A stretch of 64,000 nt of DNA. Origin: Endobugula sp965214375 (GTDB lineage Bacteria > Pseudomonadota > Gammaproteobacteria > Pseudomonadales > Cellvibrionaceae). The DNA lies in assembly GCA_965214375.1 (NCBI GenBank), contig OZ243947.1:1550001-1614000 (forward strand), in the 5' to 3' direction. Both the position numbers and the translations under genes were made by a program. The notes under the pieces were generated by a model. It was not told where the DNA came from. It searched no databases and saw only the letters and a program-made list of their open reading frames with translations. Positions 27,926-37,887 of this stretch are shown one piece after another; position 1 is the first letter of the stretch; each line of letters opens with the position of its first letter.

Positions 27926-28729
27926 TTAACGACGTGATAAATAACGACGGCCAAACACTAACAATATTGTCGACAAAAAAGACACCAGCAGAGCAATTAA
28001 AAAAGAGTTTAGCGGTGCAAAATGGAATATTGTCAACGCCATCATAACGCCAAAACTGACAACTCCAAGTGCTCCCGGCATCGCTGCATGTAATACTGAT
28101 ATGACAGTGGCACTACCATATTGTTGATGAATCGTGATCGACAGCACGGTATAACCTATAGGGAAAGCGATTAGCAAGCCAGACCACTCAGCGCCAATAT
28201 GCTGCGCGCTTACCGTGACGACTGCGATCAGTATTCCTGCCATAATTGCTCGTAAGAAAAGTAAATACACATTTTCTTCGCCCTCAATTTTTGACACTGC
28301 AGTGCAGAATTTATAGCCTATCAAATAAGCAACACCTCCACTGACAAAAAATAACAGCGTAACCAATAGTAGACCTAAATGAATAGATTGCACTAGAAAT
28401 GCGATAATAAACCACACCGTGAGCGCCGCTAAAATGGAATATAACGGTGACGTACGATAAGCCGTCACCATATAGGCCAGCAAAAACAACTGATTAATAC
28501 ACATCGCTAGCAATGAAAAAATTGCTGCATTGGCAATAAATTCTGGCGATTGTGTATCGAGTAAAAAGAAAAATCCGGGACCAGTCACCATCGGCACGCC
28601 AGACAAAGCACCACCGACAACGGCCCCCACACGAGGAACGGCCATAGTGACCATAATCACTACAATGGCGGTAGAAAACATTTTAATCAACAAGGCATGA
28701 ATACTAATACCATGAAAGACTTCCAGCAT
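27926..28729 (-). CDS. Multi-pass membrane protein, unknown
   Basis: Start at ATG 28729 (MLEVFHGISIHALL) after GGGATGTGA; 267 aa with about eight predicted helices and small charged loops. Conserved-looking patch PRVGAVVGGALSGVPMVTGPGFFF near res 35-60, ending SRR. I do not recognise a named family; a transporter-like role is possible only from topology. Confidence 0.65.
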   Translation of the reverse strand: MLEVFHGISIHALLIKMFSTAIVVIMVTMAVPRVGAVVGGALSGVPMVTGPGFFFLLDTQSPEFIANAAIFSLLAMCINQLFLLAYMVTAYRTSPLYSILAALTVWFIIAFLVQSIHLGLLLVTLLFFVSGGVAYLIGYKFCTAVSKIEGEENVYLLFLRAIMAGILIAVVTVSAQHIGAEWSGLLIAFPIGYTVLSITIHQQYGSATVISVLHAAMPGALGVVSFGVMMALTIFHFAPLNSFLIALLVSFLSTILLVFGRRYLSRR

Positions 28730-28834
28730 TGAATCACATCCCGTTAATCTGTCAAAGAAGAGAATGGCCAATCATAATACAGCGCATAACAATATACAAA
28801 GTAGATTCAGCTATTAACGAGAATTAATGTTTCA

Positions 28835-29068
28835 CTACGGCAGCAAGAATAGCTGCCCTATTTTTGCCATATCAATAGCGATGCCTGCTGATAAACCCGT
28901 AATGGTTTTGGTAACTGAAAAAATATTATGGCTAGTATTTCTATTGATGCCTCGAGGGTACCATTCAAAAATCAAATGATTATTACGCAATATAATAATG
29001 CTGCGAATGTCCTATTTTTTTGTTTTAATATCATCCGATAGCGATTGAATTAACGAGTCTTCGTTCAT
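28835..29068 (-). pseudogene. Remnant of a beta-lactamase-family serine hydrolase
   Basis: From ATG 29068: MNEDSLIQSLSDDIKTKK, then TAG at 29012-29014, then in frame DIRSIIILRNNHLIFEWYPRG and NIFSVTKTITGLSAGIAID, ending at TAG 28835. SVTK is the SxxK active-site serine motif of class C beta-lactamase/PF00144 hydrolases, and EWYPRG before it is typical. Only the first 78 codons remain of a normal 350+. The ATG overlaps the divergent ATG of the phosphodiesterase gene. Confidence 0.7.
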
Positions 29069-30011
29069 GAAAAAAAATCATTCACTTTCTTTTCTACCAT
29101 GGCTAATGCTACTCTATTCTGCACCTACTTTGCTAACGCATGCAGAGCCTGCTATGAATAGTATCAGCAAACCCGTACTTTTTGCACATCGTGCCGGTTC
29201 AGGACTATGGCCACAAAACTCACGTCATGCAGTGACACAGTTTTTAGAGACCATAGCACCTGCATCTAATGCGGGATTGGAGCTTGATATTGTACTCACC
29301 AAAGACATGTCGCCTGTTCTGGCCCATGATCCCTGGATACATAAAACACTCTGTACAACTGTGGCAGGAGAATCATGAGATAATGCCGAATATCTGATTC
29401 GCGACAAGACACTGGCTGAGCTACAAAGCCACTACCGCTGCGGTGGCATAAAAAATGAAGAGTTTGCTAACGCTAAGACGCGTGAAGAACCTATCATGGC
29501 ATTAGATGAGGTGTTGGGTTTACTACGTCAGCAACCTCAAGTACCCCTGTATCTGGACTTAAAAATCCAACCACCATTAACCCTAACGGCAGACAAATAC
29601 GCACAAGCGGTTATAGGTCTCTGGCGGGAGTTTGCGTTGCAAAACAGATTAATTATTGAAGTCCCGGACAAAGAGTCTACCAGAGCCTTTTTAAAACATC
29701 ACCATCAAGCAATAACACTATTGGTTTCTTACCCGGCATTTTATGCCAAGGAAAACTGGACATGGGTTGGCATTAAAGCCGTCATAAAAGGCTGGCTAAA
29801 CCCCAGCGGGGCAAAACGATATGCCATTATCGCTAAAGCCGATGGTATTGCAACGCCGCTAGTGGCCTTTAATTCACGTATGCGTAAACACCTTCACCAA
29901 CAGGGGTTACACGTTGCTGTTTTTACCGCAAATACCACAAAAGACATACAAAAAGCCCATGATCTTGGAGCAGACCTTATTATAAGTGATTACCCCGACA
30001 AATTTAACTGA
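29067..30011 (+). pseudogene. Glycerophosphodiester phosphodiesterase, broken by in-frame TGA
   Basis: Exported protein (signal peptide res 1-27) of the GDPD family: HRAGSGLWPQNS, ELDIVLTKDMSPVLAHDPWI with the conserved Glu/Asp/His, then a TGA at 29376-29378 (VAGES-stop-DNAEYLIRD), and the intact rest to SDYPDKFN. About 314 codons in all. One base change is enough to explain the break. Such enzymes hydrolyse glycerophosphodiesters to glycerol-3-phosphate. Confidence 0.8.
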
Positions 30012-30080
30012 TCGACCTCAAATTTGTTGTCTATACTCATAGTATCGTCGATATACACACCCACATTGAGCCGTAGATTC

Positions 30081-30419
30081 ATGAATATCAAACTCCCCTT
30101 GGAAGATCATCAAAAATTAAACGTCACCTACCGTATAGAGCCCGGCTGTCTGGGGCCTCAAGGCAGCGAACATGTCGATGATTGTTGTGAATTTGCAGAA
30201 AAACGCGTCATTGATTGGGGCGCAGACTTTATTCACTGGCATATAACACCCAGAAACGACAAAAAACTAGCGGAAATGGAATACAGCGTTTCAACAAAAA
30301 AACTGGATCACGATAAAGCTGATCAATATTTACAGTTATTTGGCAAAAGCCTCGATGAATTTGAAGATCATATTCAAGGAGAATGCGTAGGACTGATTAA
30401 CGAATATTTTGGGCGCTAA
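30081..30419 (+). CDS. Conserved hypothetical protein
   Basis: 112 aa from ATG 30081 (MNIKLPLEDHQKLNVTYRIEPG). Acidic, no membrane segment or signal peptide. Cys residues in GCLGP and DDCCEF, Trp-rich IDWGADFIHWH, ends INEYFGR. No named family recognised. It converges with the cobalamin operon. Confidence 0.65.
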   Translation: MNIKLPLEDHQKLNVTYRIEPGCLGPQGSEHVDDCCEFAEKRVIDWGADFIHWHITPRNDKKLAEMEYSVSTKKLDHDKADQYLQLFGKSLDEFEDHIQGECVGLINEYFGR

Positions 30420-30441
30420 GCCGACGCGCTAGAATCTATTA

Positions 30442-31344
30442 CTACACTAATTGTTGTTGCCATTGTTTTCTAATGCCCTCTAGGGTTTCACATAATTGCT
30501 GTGCACCCTCAAGCACTCTAACGGTATAGCGCTGCATAATATCGGGATGAATAGCAAAAAGATAATGATCTTTCACTGCATTTAAGGTTTTCCACTGACG
30601 CCACTCACCCAGCCATTCCGTTTTTTGAGCAGCAGTACTACCAGCACTACTCACATCCGGGTTACGTTTTAATACTGCTTCGACACTGATTTTTGGTGTG
30701 GTATTGGTAGCATCACCAAAGATATTACGACCACCACACATACTCATTCAATCGCTCGCGACATGTTTATGATTTAACGTTTTCAGTGGTTTATCAGAAA
30801 ACTGGTACAGTATATTTATCAGCATTTTTTCTGAATATTGGCCGCGTAATGTTTGTAGTTTTTCTAAAAATTTTTGTGATGATAGTTCACTACTCTCCTG
30901 CCGACCTGTCATCACGCCAATATCACGAACTGACTTGGCGACATCTTCTAATTGACGCGGATCACTCACATATACTGGCAAACCCGACTTAGCCAGCTGC
31001 TGACCAATATCACGAGAGTAGCGGGAAGCTTGCACTATCACCAGGTCAGGTTGTAAATTACGTATGGCGTCTATATTAATATCTTCAACCGTTCCCACAC
31101 GAACAATGGCTTTGGCTGCTTCAGGATAGTCCGCATAAGTCACTGTACCCGCAATTAAATCACCAGCACCCGCAGAAAAAATATTTTCTACAATATATGG
31201 CGCTAATGCCACAATACGCTGTGCTGGTTTGTTTAGTGCTACCGATTTTCCTGAAAAATCAGTCACACGAATGTCGGAGGAAACGGCTGATTGTGAAGAT
31301 AATAATACGCTGAAGAAAAACCAAATTTTTGAGAGAAATTTCAA
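30442..31344 (-). pseudogene. btuF: Vitamin B12/corrinoid-binding protein BtuF, broken by TGA
   Basis: Periplasmic binding protein of a B12 ABC transporter: signal peptide, RIVALAPYIVENIFSAGAGD, TYADYPEAAKAI, LQPDLVIVQASRYSRD, CGGRNIFGDA. A TGA at 30748-30750 lies just before MSMCGGRNIF; the frame then runs on to 30442. About 300 codons in total. It is the last gene of the cobalamin operon and its ATG overlaps the decarboxylase stop. Confidence 0.82.
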
Positions 31345-32360
31345 ACCACTAATTCCTGTACTACTCGATGTAATGTTGGCTCATGTTCACCGGGCAAACC
31401 GAAGCGCAACCAGGCCAAATCTTGGGGGAGCGAATTATAACGTAATAACACGCCTTGCCTAGCAGCACACTCATATAAATGTGCTAAAAAATCTTTTTCA
31501 CCCATTATGGTCAGAAATAACCCTACATTTATTAGGGTAGTCGCTGCAGAATGATCCTGCAACCGAGACGCTAATAACTGATAAATACTCTGCGACTGTT
31601 GCTGTATACCTTCACGTTGTTTTTTCTGCCACGTGTTGTCGCTTAATGCTTGTTGACCAACAAACAATGCCAAATTATTGACACCCCAAGGATCAAGTGT
31701 AGACCGCAGGCGCTCAATAAGATCGCCCTCCCCCAATAAAAAACCTAAACGTAAACCGGCCAAACCAAAAAACTTACCCACGGAACGCAAAATAAATACG
31801 TTATTGTATGACGCTAACGATGTCACAAAAGACTTCTCCGGATTGAGATCCATAAAAGCTTCATCAATAAAACAATACCCACTGACATGTGACAATAAAG
31901 ATTCAAAAGTAGCGTGTGGTAACAAATCACCATTGGGATTATTCGGATGCAGAATGATCACATGCGTGACCTCACCCTGAGCAACTAATGTATTTAGCTG
32001 CTCCCAAGACTCATAAAAAAAAACCGTATGTCCTGTTATACGCCAAGCACGCTCATGCTCACGATAACCCACAGCAGGAATAGCGACACTCGACTTGGCA
32101 AGTAAACGTGGTAAATGCGTAATGGCATACTGTGAACCGGGAATAGGCGTTATATGATTCGCTGGAACTTGATAATATGCCGCGGCAGCATCTACAAGAT
32201 TGTCGTTATCATAAGGTAATCGCTGCCATATCGATTGCGGAATGGTGGGGACTGGATAAGGCCACGGACTGATACCCGTTGAAAGATCCAGCCATTCATC
32301 GACGGGTCGCCCATACTGCTTTGCAGCCGCGGTAAGATCACCTCCATGAGATAATTTCAT
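31341..32360 (-). CDS. cobD: Threonine-phosphate decarboxylase (cobalamin side chain)
   Basis: PLP enzyme that makes (R)-1-aminopropan-2-ol O-phosphate, the linker of cobalamin (called CobD in Salmonella, CobC in Pseudomonas). Seen: MKLSHGGDLTAAAKQYG, ILHPNNPNG, and the PLP lysine in RSVGKFFGLAGLRLGF. Start ATG 32360 overlaps the cbiB stop as ATGA. Confidence 0.9.
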   Translation of the reverse strand: MKLSHGGDLTAAAKQYGRPVDEWLDLSTGISPWPYPVPTIPQSIWQRLPYDNDNLVDAAAAYYQVPANHITPIPGSQYAITHLPRLLAKSSVAIPAVGYREHERAWRITGHTVFFYESWEQLNTLVAQGEVTHVIILHPNNPNGDLLPHATFESLLSHVSGYCFIDEAFMDLNPEKSFVTSLASYNNVFILRSVGKFFGLAGLRLGFLLGEGDLIERLRSTLDPWGVNNLALFVGQQALSDNTWQKKQREGIQQQSQSIYQLLASRLQDHSAATTLINVGLFLTIMGEKDFLAHLYECAARQGVLLRYNSLPQDLAWLRFGLPGEHEPTLHRVVQELVV

Positions 32361-33337
32361 AACATTGATGCTCGTGAAAAATAAGCAACCACACCATACA
32401 GTGTTAACACGACACACCATAGCCACAAGGTTTTATCAATCAATTGTACACTGCGTTCGATATCGCCTTCGACAGGGTCATCTTCACAACCAAAATGCGG
32501 TTTTTGTTTACGCACACCGTGATAAATAGCATAACCACCTAAACGTAACCCCAATGCACCAGCACCGGTTGTCATCACCACACCACCGTTAGGGCTTTCC
32601 AGTTGATCGGATTGATGTAACCAACACTGTATCGCCTGTCGTGTATTACCCAATACGGTGTAGCTTAATGCAGTGAGTCTCGCAGGCACCCAATTTAAAA
32701 TATCATCCATGCGTGCCGCAAAACGACCGAACCATAAAAAACGTTCAGTTTTATAACCCCACATCGCATCCAGAGTATTACTTAAGCGATAAATCAATAC
32801 TGCAGGCACACCACCGATAATAAACCAGAATATAGGGGCATAGATGGCATCATTACCATTTTCTAACACCGATTCAATTGTTGCCTTGCGTATATCTATC
32901 GGCTGCATCGATTCAGTGTCACGGCTCACTATCATACCTACGGCGTTTTGCGCATTCTCAAGCTGATGATGTTTTAAAGGCTTTACCACCGCCTGAGCAT
33001 GTTGACGCAAGCTTTTATAACCAATCGCCAAATAAACGATGAGCACATCAACGACCAACACAAACGCAGGTATGTTTTTAACAACACTAATCAGCACCAT
33101 AAAAAAAAGTGTTGTACCAATAACCAGTACAAACCAATTTATAGTTCCCAAAAAAAGCCGTAGTACTTTAGATAGCGGAGTACGAGATAGCTGAGTACGA
33201 TTACAGCATCGTTCACACAAGCCCGCTATCATTCCAAAACCGACTAATGGATGCCAACGACGAGGCTCACCCAGCAGCAAGTCCAATAAAATGGCGCAGA
33301 GCAGCGTGATCAACGTTAAAAAAAATGGGTCGCTCAT
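32357..33337 (-). CDS. cbiB: Adenosylcobinamide-phosphate synthase CbiB
   Basis: 326-aa membrane protein that attaches the aminopropanol linker to the corrinoid. Seen: LDLLLGEPRRWHPLVGFG at the N-terminus, MIVSRDTESM, IESVLENGNDAIYAPIFW, ALSYTVLGN, and ESPNGGVVMTTGAGAL. Overlaps cobS and the decarboxylase gene by 4 bases each. Confidence 0.93.
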   Translation of the reverse strand: MSDPFFLTLITLLCAILLDLLLGEPRRWHPLVGFGMIAGLCERCCNRTQLSRTPLSKVLRLFLGTINWFVLVIGTTLFFMVLISVVKNIPAFVLVVDVLIVYLAIGYKSLRQHAQAVVKPLKHHQLENAQNAVGMIVSRDTESMQPIDIRKATIESVLENGNDAIYAPIFWFIIGGVPAVLIYRLSNTLDAMWGYKTERFLWFGRFAARMDDILNWVPARLTALSYTVLGNTRQAIQCWLHQSDQLESPNGGVVMTTGAGALGLRLGGYAIYHGVRKQKPHFGCEDDPVEGDIERSVQLIDKTLWLWCVVLTLYGVVAYFSRASML

Positions 33338-34113
33338 AGCATTACCATTAGCACTGCCACTTCAATAATTTCAATTACAGCACCCACACAGTCACCAACG
33401 AAACCCCCAATTTTTTGCATCCAAAAACGTCGCCATAGATACAATAATGTCGCAATAATACATACGATGATAGCCGCTTGAACCCAAGGCAAGAAAAAGA
33501 ATAACATCGCCCACATAAGAAACGTTAACACTAACGTTAGCTTTTGAGGAAAATAGTGTTTCAATGTTAACGCTAACCCCTCGCCGACATAAGGTGTCGT
33601 CATTATCATTAGTACAGCAGACAATCTGGCAACAGGCAGGGTGATCAATAATATCAGCAACAATGATGATGGATGACCCAATAAAATAACCAACACAGAA
33701 AACTTAACCAATAACAACAAGACTAATCCTACCACTGCCATTGAGCCGGATGTCGGATCTTTAAAAACACCTAAAATTTTTTCTTTATCACTATAACGGT
33801 GTGCTGCGTATGCCGCATCAATAGAATCAGCAAAACCATCCAGATGTAAGGCGCCAGTCAAAATAATCCACAAGGTTAACAATAACGCAGCTAATAATAT
33901 CACTGGCAGTGATGCCGCTATGACAGAAAAGCCATATAGCAACAATGCCAATAATGCGCCTACCGCGGGATACCATAATACGGATAAACCCCGTTGTTGT
34001 TCACTCCATTCACTATTTTTTAACACACGCGGTAGTAAACGCCACACCGGCAGTCGTGTTAACAAGGTTAAAGCGATAATAGGAGGCAAAAACAAGTTGG
34101 CTATTCGCATCAT
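33334..34113 (-). CDS. cobS: Cobalamin synthase CobS (adenosylcobinamide-GDP ribazoletransferase)
   Basis: 259-aa membrane enzyme joining alpha-ribazole to adenosylcobinamide-GDP. Seen: ALTLLTRLPV, the acidic catalytic patch ALHLDGFADSIDA, KDPTSGSMAVVGLVLL, and GDCVGAVIEIIE. About seven helices. Last-step enzyme; overlaps cbiB. Confidence 0.94.
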   Translation of the reverse strand: MMRIANLFLPPIIALTLLTRLPVWRLLPRVLKNSEWSEQQRGLSVLWYPAVGALLALLLYGFSVIAASLPVILLAALLLTLWIILTGALHLDGFADSIDAAYAAHRYSDKEKILGVFKDPTSGSMAVVGLVLLLLVKFSVLVILLGHPSSLLLILLITLPVARLSAVLMIMTTPYVGEGLALTLKHYFPQKLTLVLTFLMWAMLFFFLPWVQAAIIVCIIATLLYLWRRFWMQKIGGFVGDCVGAVIEIIEVAVLMVML

Positions 34114-34125
34114 TATTGATTCTCG

Positions 34126-34752
34126 TTATTGTGCAATATTATGATGTATTAACTGATCATAATTTTTTTCTGGCGCATGTGTAATCGCAATACGAGACAG
34201 ACACGCATAAGGCACATCCAAACGACTGACATCACTCAGAGACATGCCCAACACATGGGTTAACAATACACGCATGACACCACCGTGTGTAATCAACAGT
34301 ATTTTTTGTCCTTCATATTGCTGCAATATGCCATCCCATGCTTGTAATACACGTGTAGCAAACTGATCAAAAGCCTCGCCATTAGGCGTCGAGTTATTGA
34401 TCGGATCGCGTCCCCAAGCGTCGACTTGTTCACGTTGATTTTGCCAAACAGTATCAACTAATTGACCTTCCCAATCACCAAAGTGAATCTCTTTTAACAA
34501 AGGCTCTACCCGTAAAGGAATATTTTTTTGGCGAGATATGTCATCGGCAATAGTTTTACAGCGCAACAATGGTGAAGAGACAATTAATTCCCATTCTGCA
34601 TCAGGTAAGCATTCCGCTACCGCCAGACTGCGCTGCATTTGTTGATAACCCCGATCCGTTAAGGGCACGTCCAGCGAGCCTCGATAACAGTGCCCACCTT
34701 CACATTCTCCATGACGCAAAAAATCAACCGTTGTTATAGACAAGTTGTTCAT
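34126..34752 (-). CDS. cobC: Alpha-ribazole phosphatase (histidine phosphatase family)
   Basis: 208 aa with the phosphohistidine motif FLRHGECEGG, KEIHFGDWEG, and catalytic THGGVMRVL. In this operon the probable substrate is alpha-ribazole-5'-phosphate or adenosylcobalamin-5'-phosphate. The symbol follows Salmonella usage; the family alone does not fix the substrate. Confidence 0.85.
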   Translation of the reverse strand: MNNLSITTVDFLRHGECEGGHCYRGSLDVPLTDRGYQQMQRSLAVAECLPDAEWELIVSSPLLRCKTIADDISRQKNIPLRVEPLLKEIHFGDWEGQLVDTVWQNQREQVDAWGRDPINNSTPNGEAFDQFATRVLQAWDGILQQYEGQKILLITHGGVMRVLLTHVLGMSLSDVSRLDVPYACLSRIAITHAPEKNYDQLIHHNIAQ

Positions 34753-34755
34753 TAT

Positions 34756-35820
34756 TTACCTGTGATTCTCACTCACGCCTGCCTGTGTAAACGTTGCCAT
34801 ATCACGGTGTAATTGTAATGCGGATTGTAATAACGGTGTTGCAACCGCAGCACCGCTACCCTCACCCAGCCGCAGCCCTAAATCCAATAGGGGTTCTGCC
34901 TCTAATGTTTGTAGTGCCAAACGATGTGCGGGCTCTGCTGAACAATGGGAAAATAATAACCAATCACGCACACCAGCATTTAACCGGACCGCAATTAGCG
35001 CCGCCGCGGTACAAATAAAGCCATCGACCAACACAGGAATTCCCTCTTGGGCGCAGGCAATATAACTACCGACTAACGCCGCAATTTCAAACCCGCCCAT
35101 AGAACGTAATACCTGTAGTGGGTTCTCTAATCCTGTGTTGTGTAATGCCAATGCCTGATCGACAATGATTTGCTTACGTTGCATACATGCCGTGTCAATG
35201 CCAGTACCCGGCCCCACAACGGTTGCAGACGTTTGCGATAATAAGGCCGCATACATTGCCGCCGCCGACGTGGTATTACCAATACCCATTTCACCACCAA
35301 TAAACAAATGACAATCGCGTATATTCATGACTCGGGCTTTACCCGTAGCCAAGCACTGCTGTAGTTGCTCATCGGTCATAGCCGATTGCCGACTAAAATC
35401 CTGTGTACTGGGAGCAATATTCACATCAATCAGTTGCACATGCTGGTGTAATGACTCCGGCAAGGGTTCAACAACACCCATATTAACCACCGAAAAATCA
35501 GCTGCCAAAGAACGACTTAGCACACTAATAGCAGCACCACCGGTTAAAAAGTTGCTGATCATTTGAGTGGTCACTGCTTGCGGAAATGCCGACACCTGTT
35601 GTTGACACACACCATGATCAGCAGCAAATACCACCACGGCAATATTGTCTAGCACGGGTAATGTCAAGCCTTGCCAAGCAGCGAAATTTTCCGCTATTGA
35701 CTCCAAACGTCCCAAAGAACCCGCAGGTTTGGTCAACCTCTGCTGGTGGACATGTGCCGCCTCACGCGCGTTATGATCCAGCGGCTTTACAGCGTTTAAC
35801 CACCATTTTTCTATCGCCAT
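34756..35820 (-). CDS. cobT: Nicotinate-nucleotide--dimethylbenzimidazole phosphoribosyltransferase CobT
   Basis: 354 aa. Activates the lower ligand. Seen: VFAADHGVC, the GGEMGIGNTTSAAAM phosphate loop, GGFEIAALVGSY, and catalytic Glu in LRLGEGSGAAVA. Implies DMB or another benzimidazole as lower ligand. Confidence 0.95.
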   Translation of the reverse strand: MAIEKWWLNAVKPLDHNAREAAHVHQQRLTKPAGSLGRLESIAENFAAWQGLTLPVLDNIAVVVFAADHGVCQQQVSAFPQAVTTQMISNFLTGGAAISVLSRSLAADFSVVNMGVVEPLPESLHQHVQLIDVNIAPSTQDFSRQSAMTDEQLQQCLATGKARVMNIRDCHLFIGGEMGIGNTTSAAAMYAALLSQTSATVVGPGTGIDTACMQRKQIIVDQALALHNTGLENPLQVLRSMGGFEIAALVGSYIACAQEGIPVLVDGFICTAAALIAVRLNAGVRDWLLFSHCSAEPAHRLALQTLEAEPLLDLGLRLGEGSGAAVATPLLQSALQLHRDMATFTQAGVSENHR

Positions 35821-35872
35821 ATCATTTATGCCATTACTATTATTTTGGGGCAGTATCAGAGAAAAAGATTAT

Positions 35873-36403
35873 TCATGATTTTAACTGCAAAGGTAATCCT
35901 GCAACCACTAAGGTGACTTCATCACACAGCGCCGCCAACTCCTGATGTAACCAACCACTTTCATCAACAAACTGCCGCGATAATTCACCTAAGGGCACAA
36001 TACCAGAGCCTACTTCATTACTGACCATAACAACTGAAGCTTGAGAATGGTTTAATGCCGCAATTAACGCCTGTTTTGCTATCGGCCACGCGTCTTTGGC
36101 ATTGTCTTGCAGCAGCATATTGGTAACCCACAAGGTTAAACAATCAATGAGTAAACAATGCTCTTGGGTCGCATGCTGCTGAATGATTCCAGCCAAATCC
36201 AGTGGCTCTTCAATTAACTGCCAACGTGAATCACGATCATGTTGATGACGTTCAACACGTTGCTGCATTTCCTGGTCGCTGACTGTGGCTGTGGCTATAT
36301 ACCAACAGTGTTGTTGGTTTTTTTGCGCGCACTGTAATGCCTGATGTTCAGCATAACGACTTTTGCCACTACGGGCACCACCAAGAACGAGTCTTTTGCT
36401 CAT
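35873..36403 (-). CDS. cobU: Adenosylcobinamide kinase/guanylyltransferase CobU
   Basis: 176 aa from ATG 36403 (MSKRLVLGGARSGKSRYAE, P-loop). RVERHQHDR carries the guanylylated His region; VSNEVGSGIVP is conserved. Start overlaps the cobQ stop by 4 bases. Confidence 0.94.
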   Translation of the reverse strand: MSKRLVLGGARSGKSRYAEHQALQCAQKNQQHCWYIATATVSDQEMQQRVERHQHDRDSRWQLIEEPLDLAGIIQQHATQEHCLLIDCLTLWVTNMLLQDNAKDAWPIAKQALIAALNHSQASVVMVSNEVGSGIVPLGELSRQFVDESGWLHQELAALCDEVTLVVAGLPLQLKS

Positions 36404-37860
36404 GAAAGGAACTCCATATTCAAGCATTCTTCAAAACAGTCCGCCAAACGATCCAATTGTTGATCACGTAAATGATGCATATCCACTGACTGTGACGGTT
36501 GCTGCAAACCAGCCCATTGTAATAAGGCATTACATGCTTCTGGTTGATCGAAAATACCGTGTAAATAGGTACCAATAATGGCGCTGTCAACACTAATGAC
36601 GCCATCATTCTTATGATCTGCAAGGCTGGCGAGTGCTGCATATTTTTCTGTTCCCTGAGTAATCCCACAATGTATTTCATAACCTTTAAAAGGCACCTTA
36701 TGCGCATTCAACAATAAATGACCAGAGACCTGATGCAATCGTTTATATTCCTTAAGTTCTGTTTGAAAGGTAAAAAGCCCCAGACCTTGTGATTGACCAG
36801 GACAACCCTCAATACCGAGAGGGTCGTCAATATTTTGCCCGAGCATTTGATAACCTCCACAAATACCCATCAATTTACCGCCATAACGCAAATGACGAAA
36901 AATGGCCTGATCCCAACCATTCTCTTTTAATAGTGCCAAATCTTTACGTACACTTTTACTGCCAGGAAGAATGATTAAATCTGCCGAGGGCAAGGCCTGC
37001 CCTGACCTGATAAATTGTAAGTTAACATCTGGATGCCACTGTAAAGCATCAAAATCAGTATGATTACTGATACGAGAAAAAACAGGGACGACGACGGTAA
37101 TTTTTGTTTTTGATTGCTTAACAGAAATACGAATGGCATCTTCAGCATCAAGAAAAAATTTTTCTAAAAAAGGAATCACGCCCAACACAGGCTTACCTGT
37201 TTTTTCTTCCAGCCAATCCAGACCTGGCTGTAATAAACCAATGTCTCCACGAAAACGATTAATAATAAAACCAATCACACGTTGTTGTTCTGAGGATGAC
37301 AATACATTTAATGTGCCAACCAAATGCGCAAACACACCACCGCGATCAATATCCGCAACAATAATCACCGGACAATCAACCGCTTCAGCAAAGCCCATAT
37401 TGGCAATATCATTTTCACGCAGATTCACTTCCGCGGGACTGCCTGCACCTTCAACGAGAACTTTTTTATATGTCTGCTGTAATCGAGCAAAAGATTCTAA
37501 AACCGCAGGCATCACTACTTTTTTATAATCATGATAAGCCTCTGCTTCCATTTGCTGTACTGCATGGCCGTGAACAATCACTTGCGCCCCAGTATCGGAA
37601 GAAGGTTTTAACAGTACCGGATTCATATCCGTATGCGGTTCCAGACCACAAGCTTGTGCTTGCACGGCTTGCGCTCGCCCGATCTCACCAACATCACAAG
37701 TCACCGCACTATTAAGCGCCATATTTTGTGGTTTAAACGGTGCCACAGAGACACCTCGACGTTTTAACACTCGGCACAAACCGGCAACCACAATACTCTT
37801 TCCGGCATCGGAAGTTGTGCCTTGTACCATAACCGCATGCTTAGAAAGTAATGTTGACAT
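36400..37860 (-). CDS. cobQ: Cobyric acid synthase CobQ
   Basis: 486 aa glutamine-dependent amidase for four side chains of the corrin ring. Seen: ATP motif MVQGTTSDAGKS, FKPQNMALNSAVT, IADIDRGGVFAHLVGTL, and amidotransferase Cys in GICGGYQMLGQ and His in GTYLHGIFD. Confidence 0.96.
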   Translation of the reverse strand: MSTLLSKHAVMVQGTTSDAGKSIVVAGLCRVLKRRGVSVAPFKPQNMALNSAVTCDVGEIGRAQAVQAQACGLEPHTDMNPVLLKPSSDTGAQVIVHGHAVQQMEAEAYHDYKKVVMPAVLESFARLQQTYKKVLVEGAGSPAEVNLRENDIANMGFAEAVDCPVIIVADIDRGGVFAHLVGTLNVLSSSEQQRVIGFIINRFRGDIGLLQPGLDWLEEKTGKPVLGVIPFLEKFFLDAEDAIRISVKQSKTKITVVVPVFSRISNHTDFDALQWHPDVNLQFIRSGQALPSADLIILPGSKSVRKDLALLKENGWDQAIFRHLRYGGKLMGICGGYQMLGQNIDDPLGIEGCPGQSQGLGLFTFQTELKEYKRLHQVSGHLLLNAHKVPFKGYEIHCGITQGTEKYAALASLADHKNDGVISVDSAIIGTYLHGIFDQPEACNALLQWAGLQQPSQSVDMHHLRDQQLDRLADCFEECLNMEFLS

Positions 37861-37887
37861 AAAGCGAAGACGTTTACCTATCAGGGA

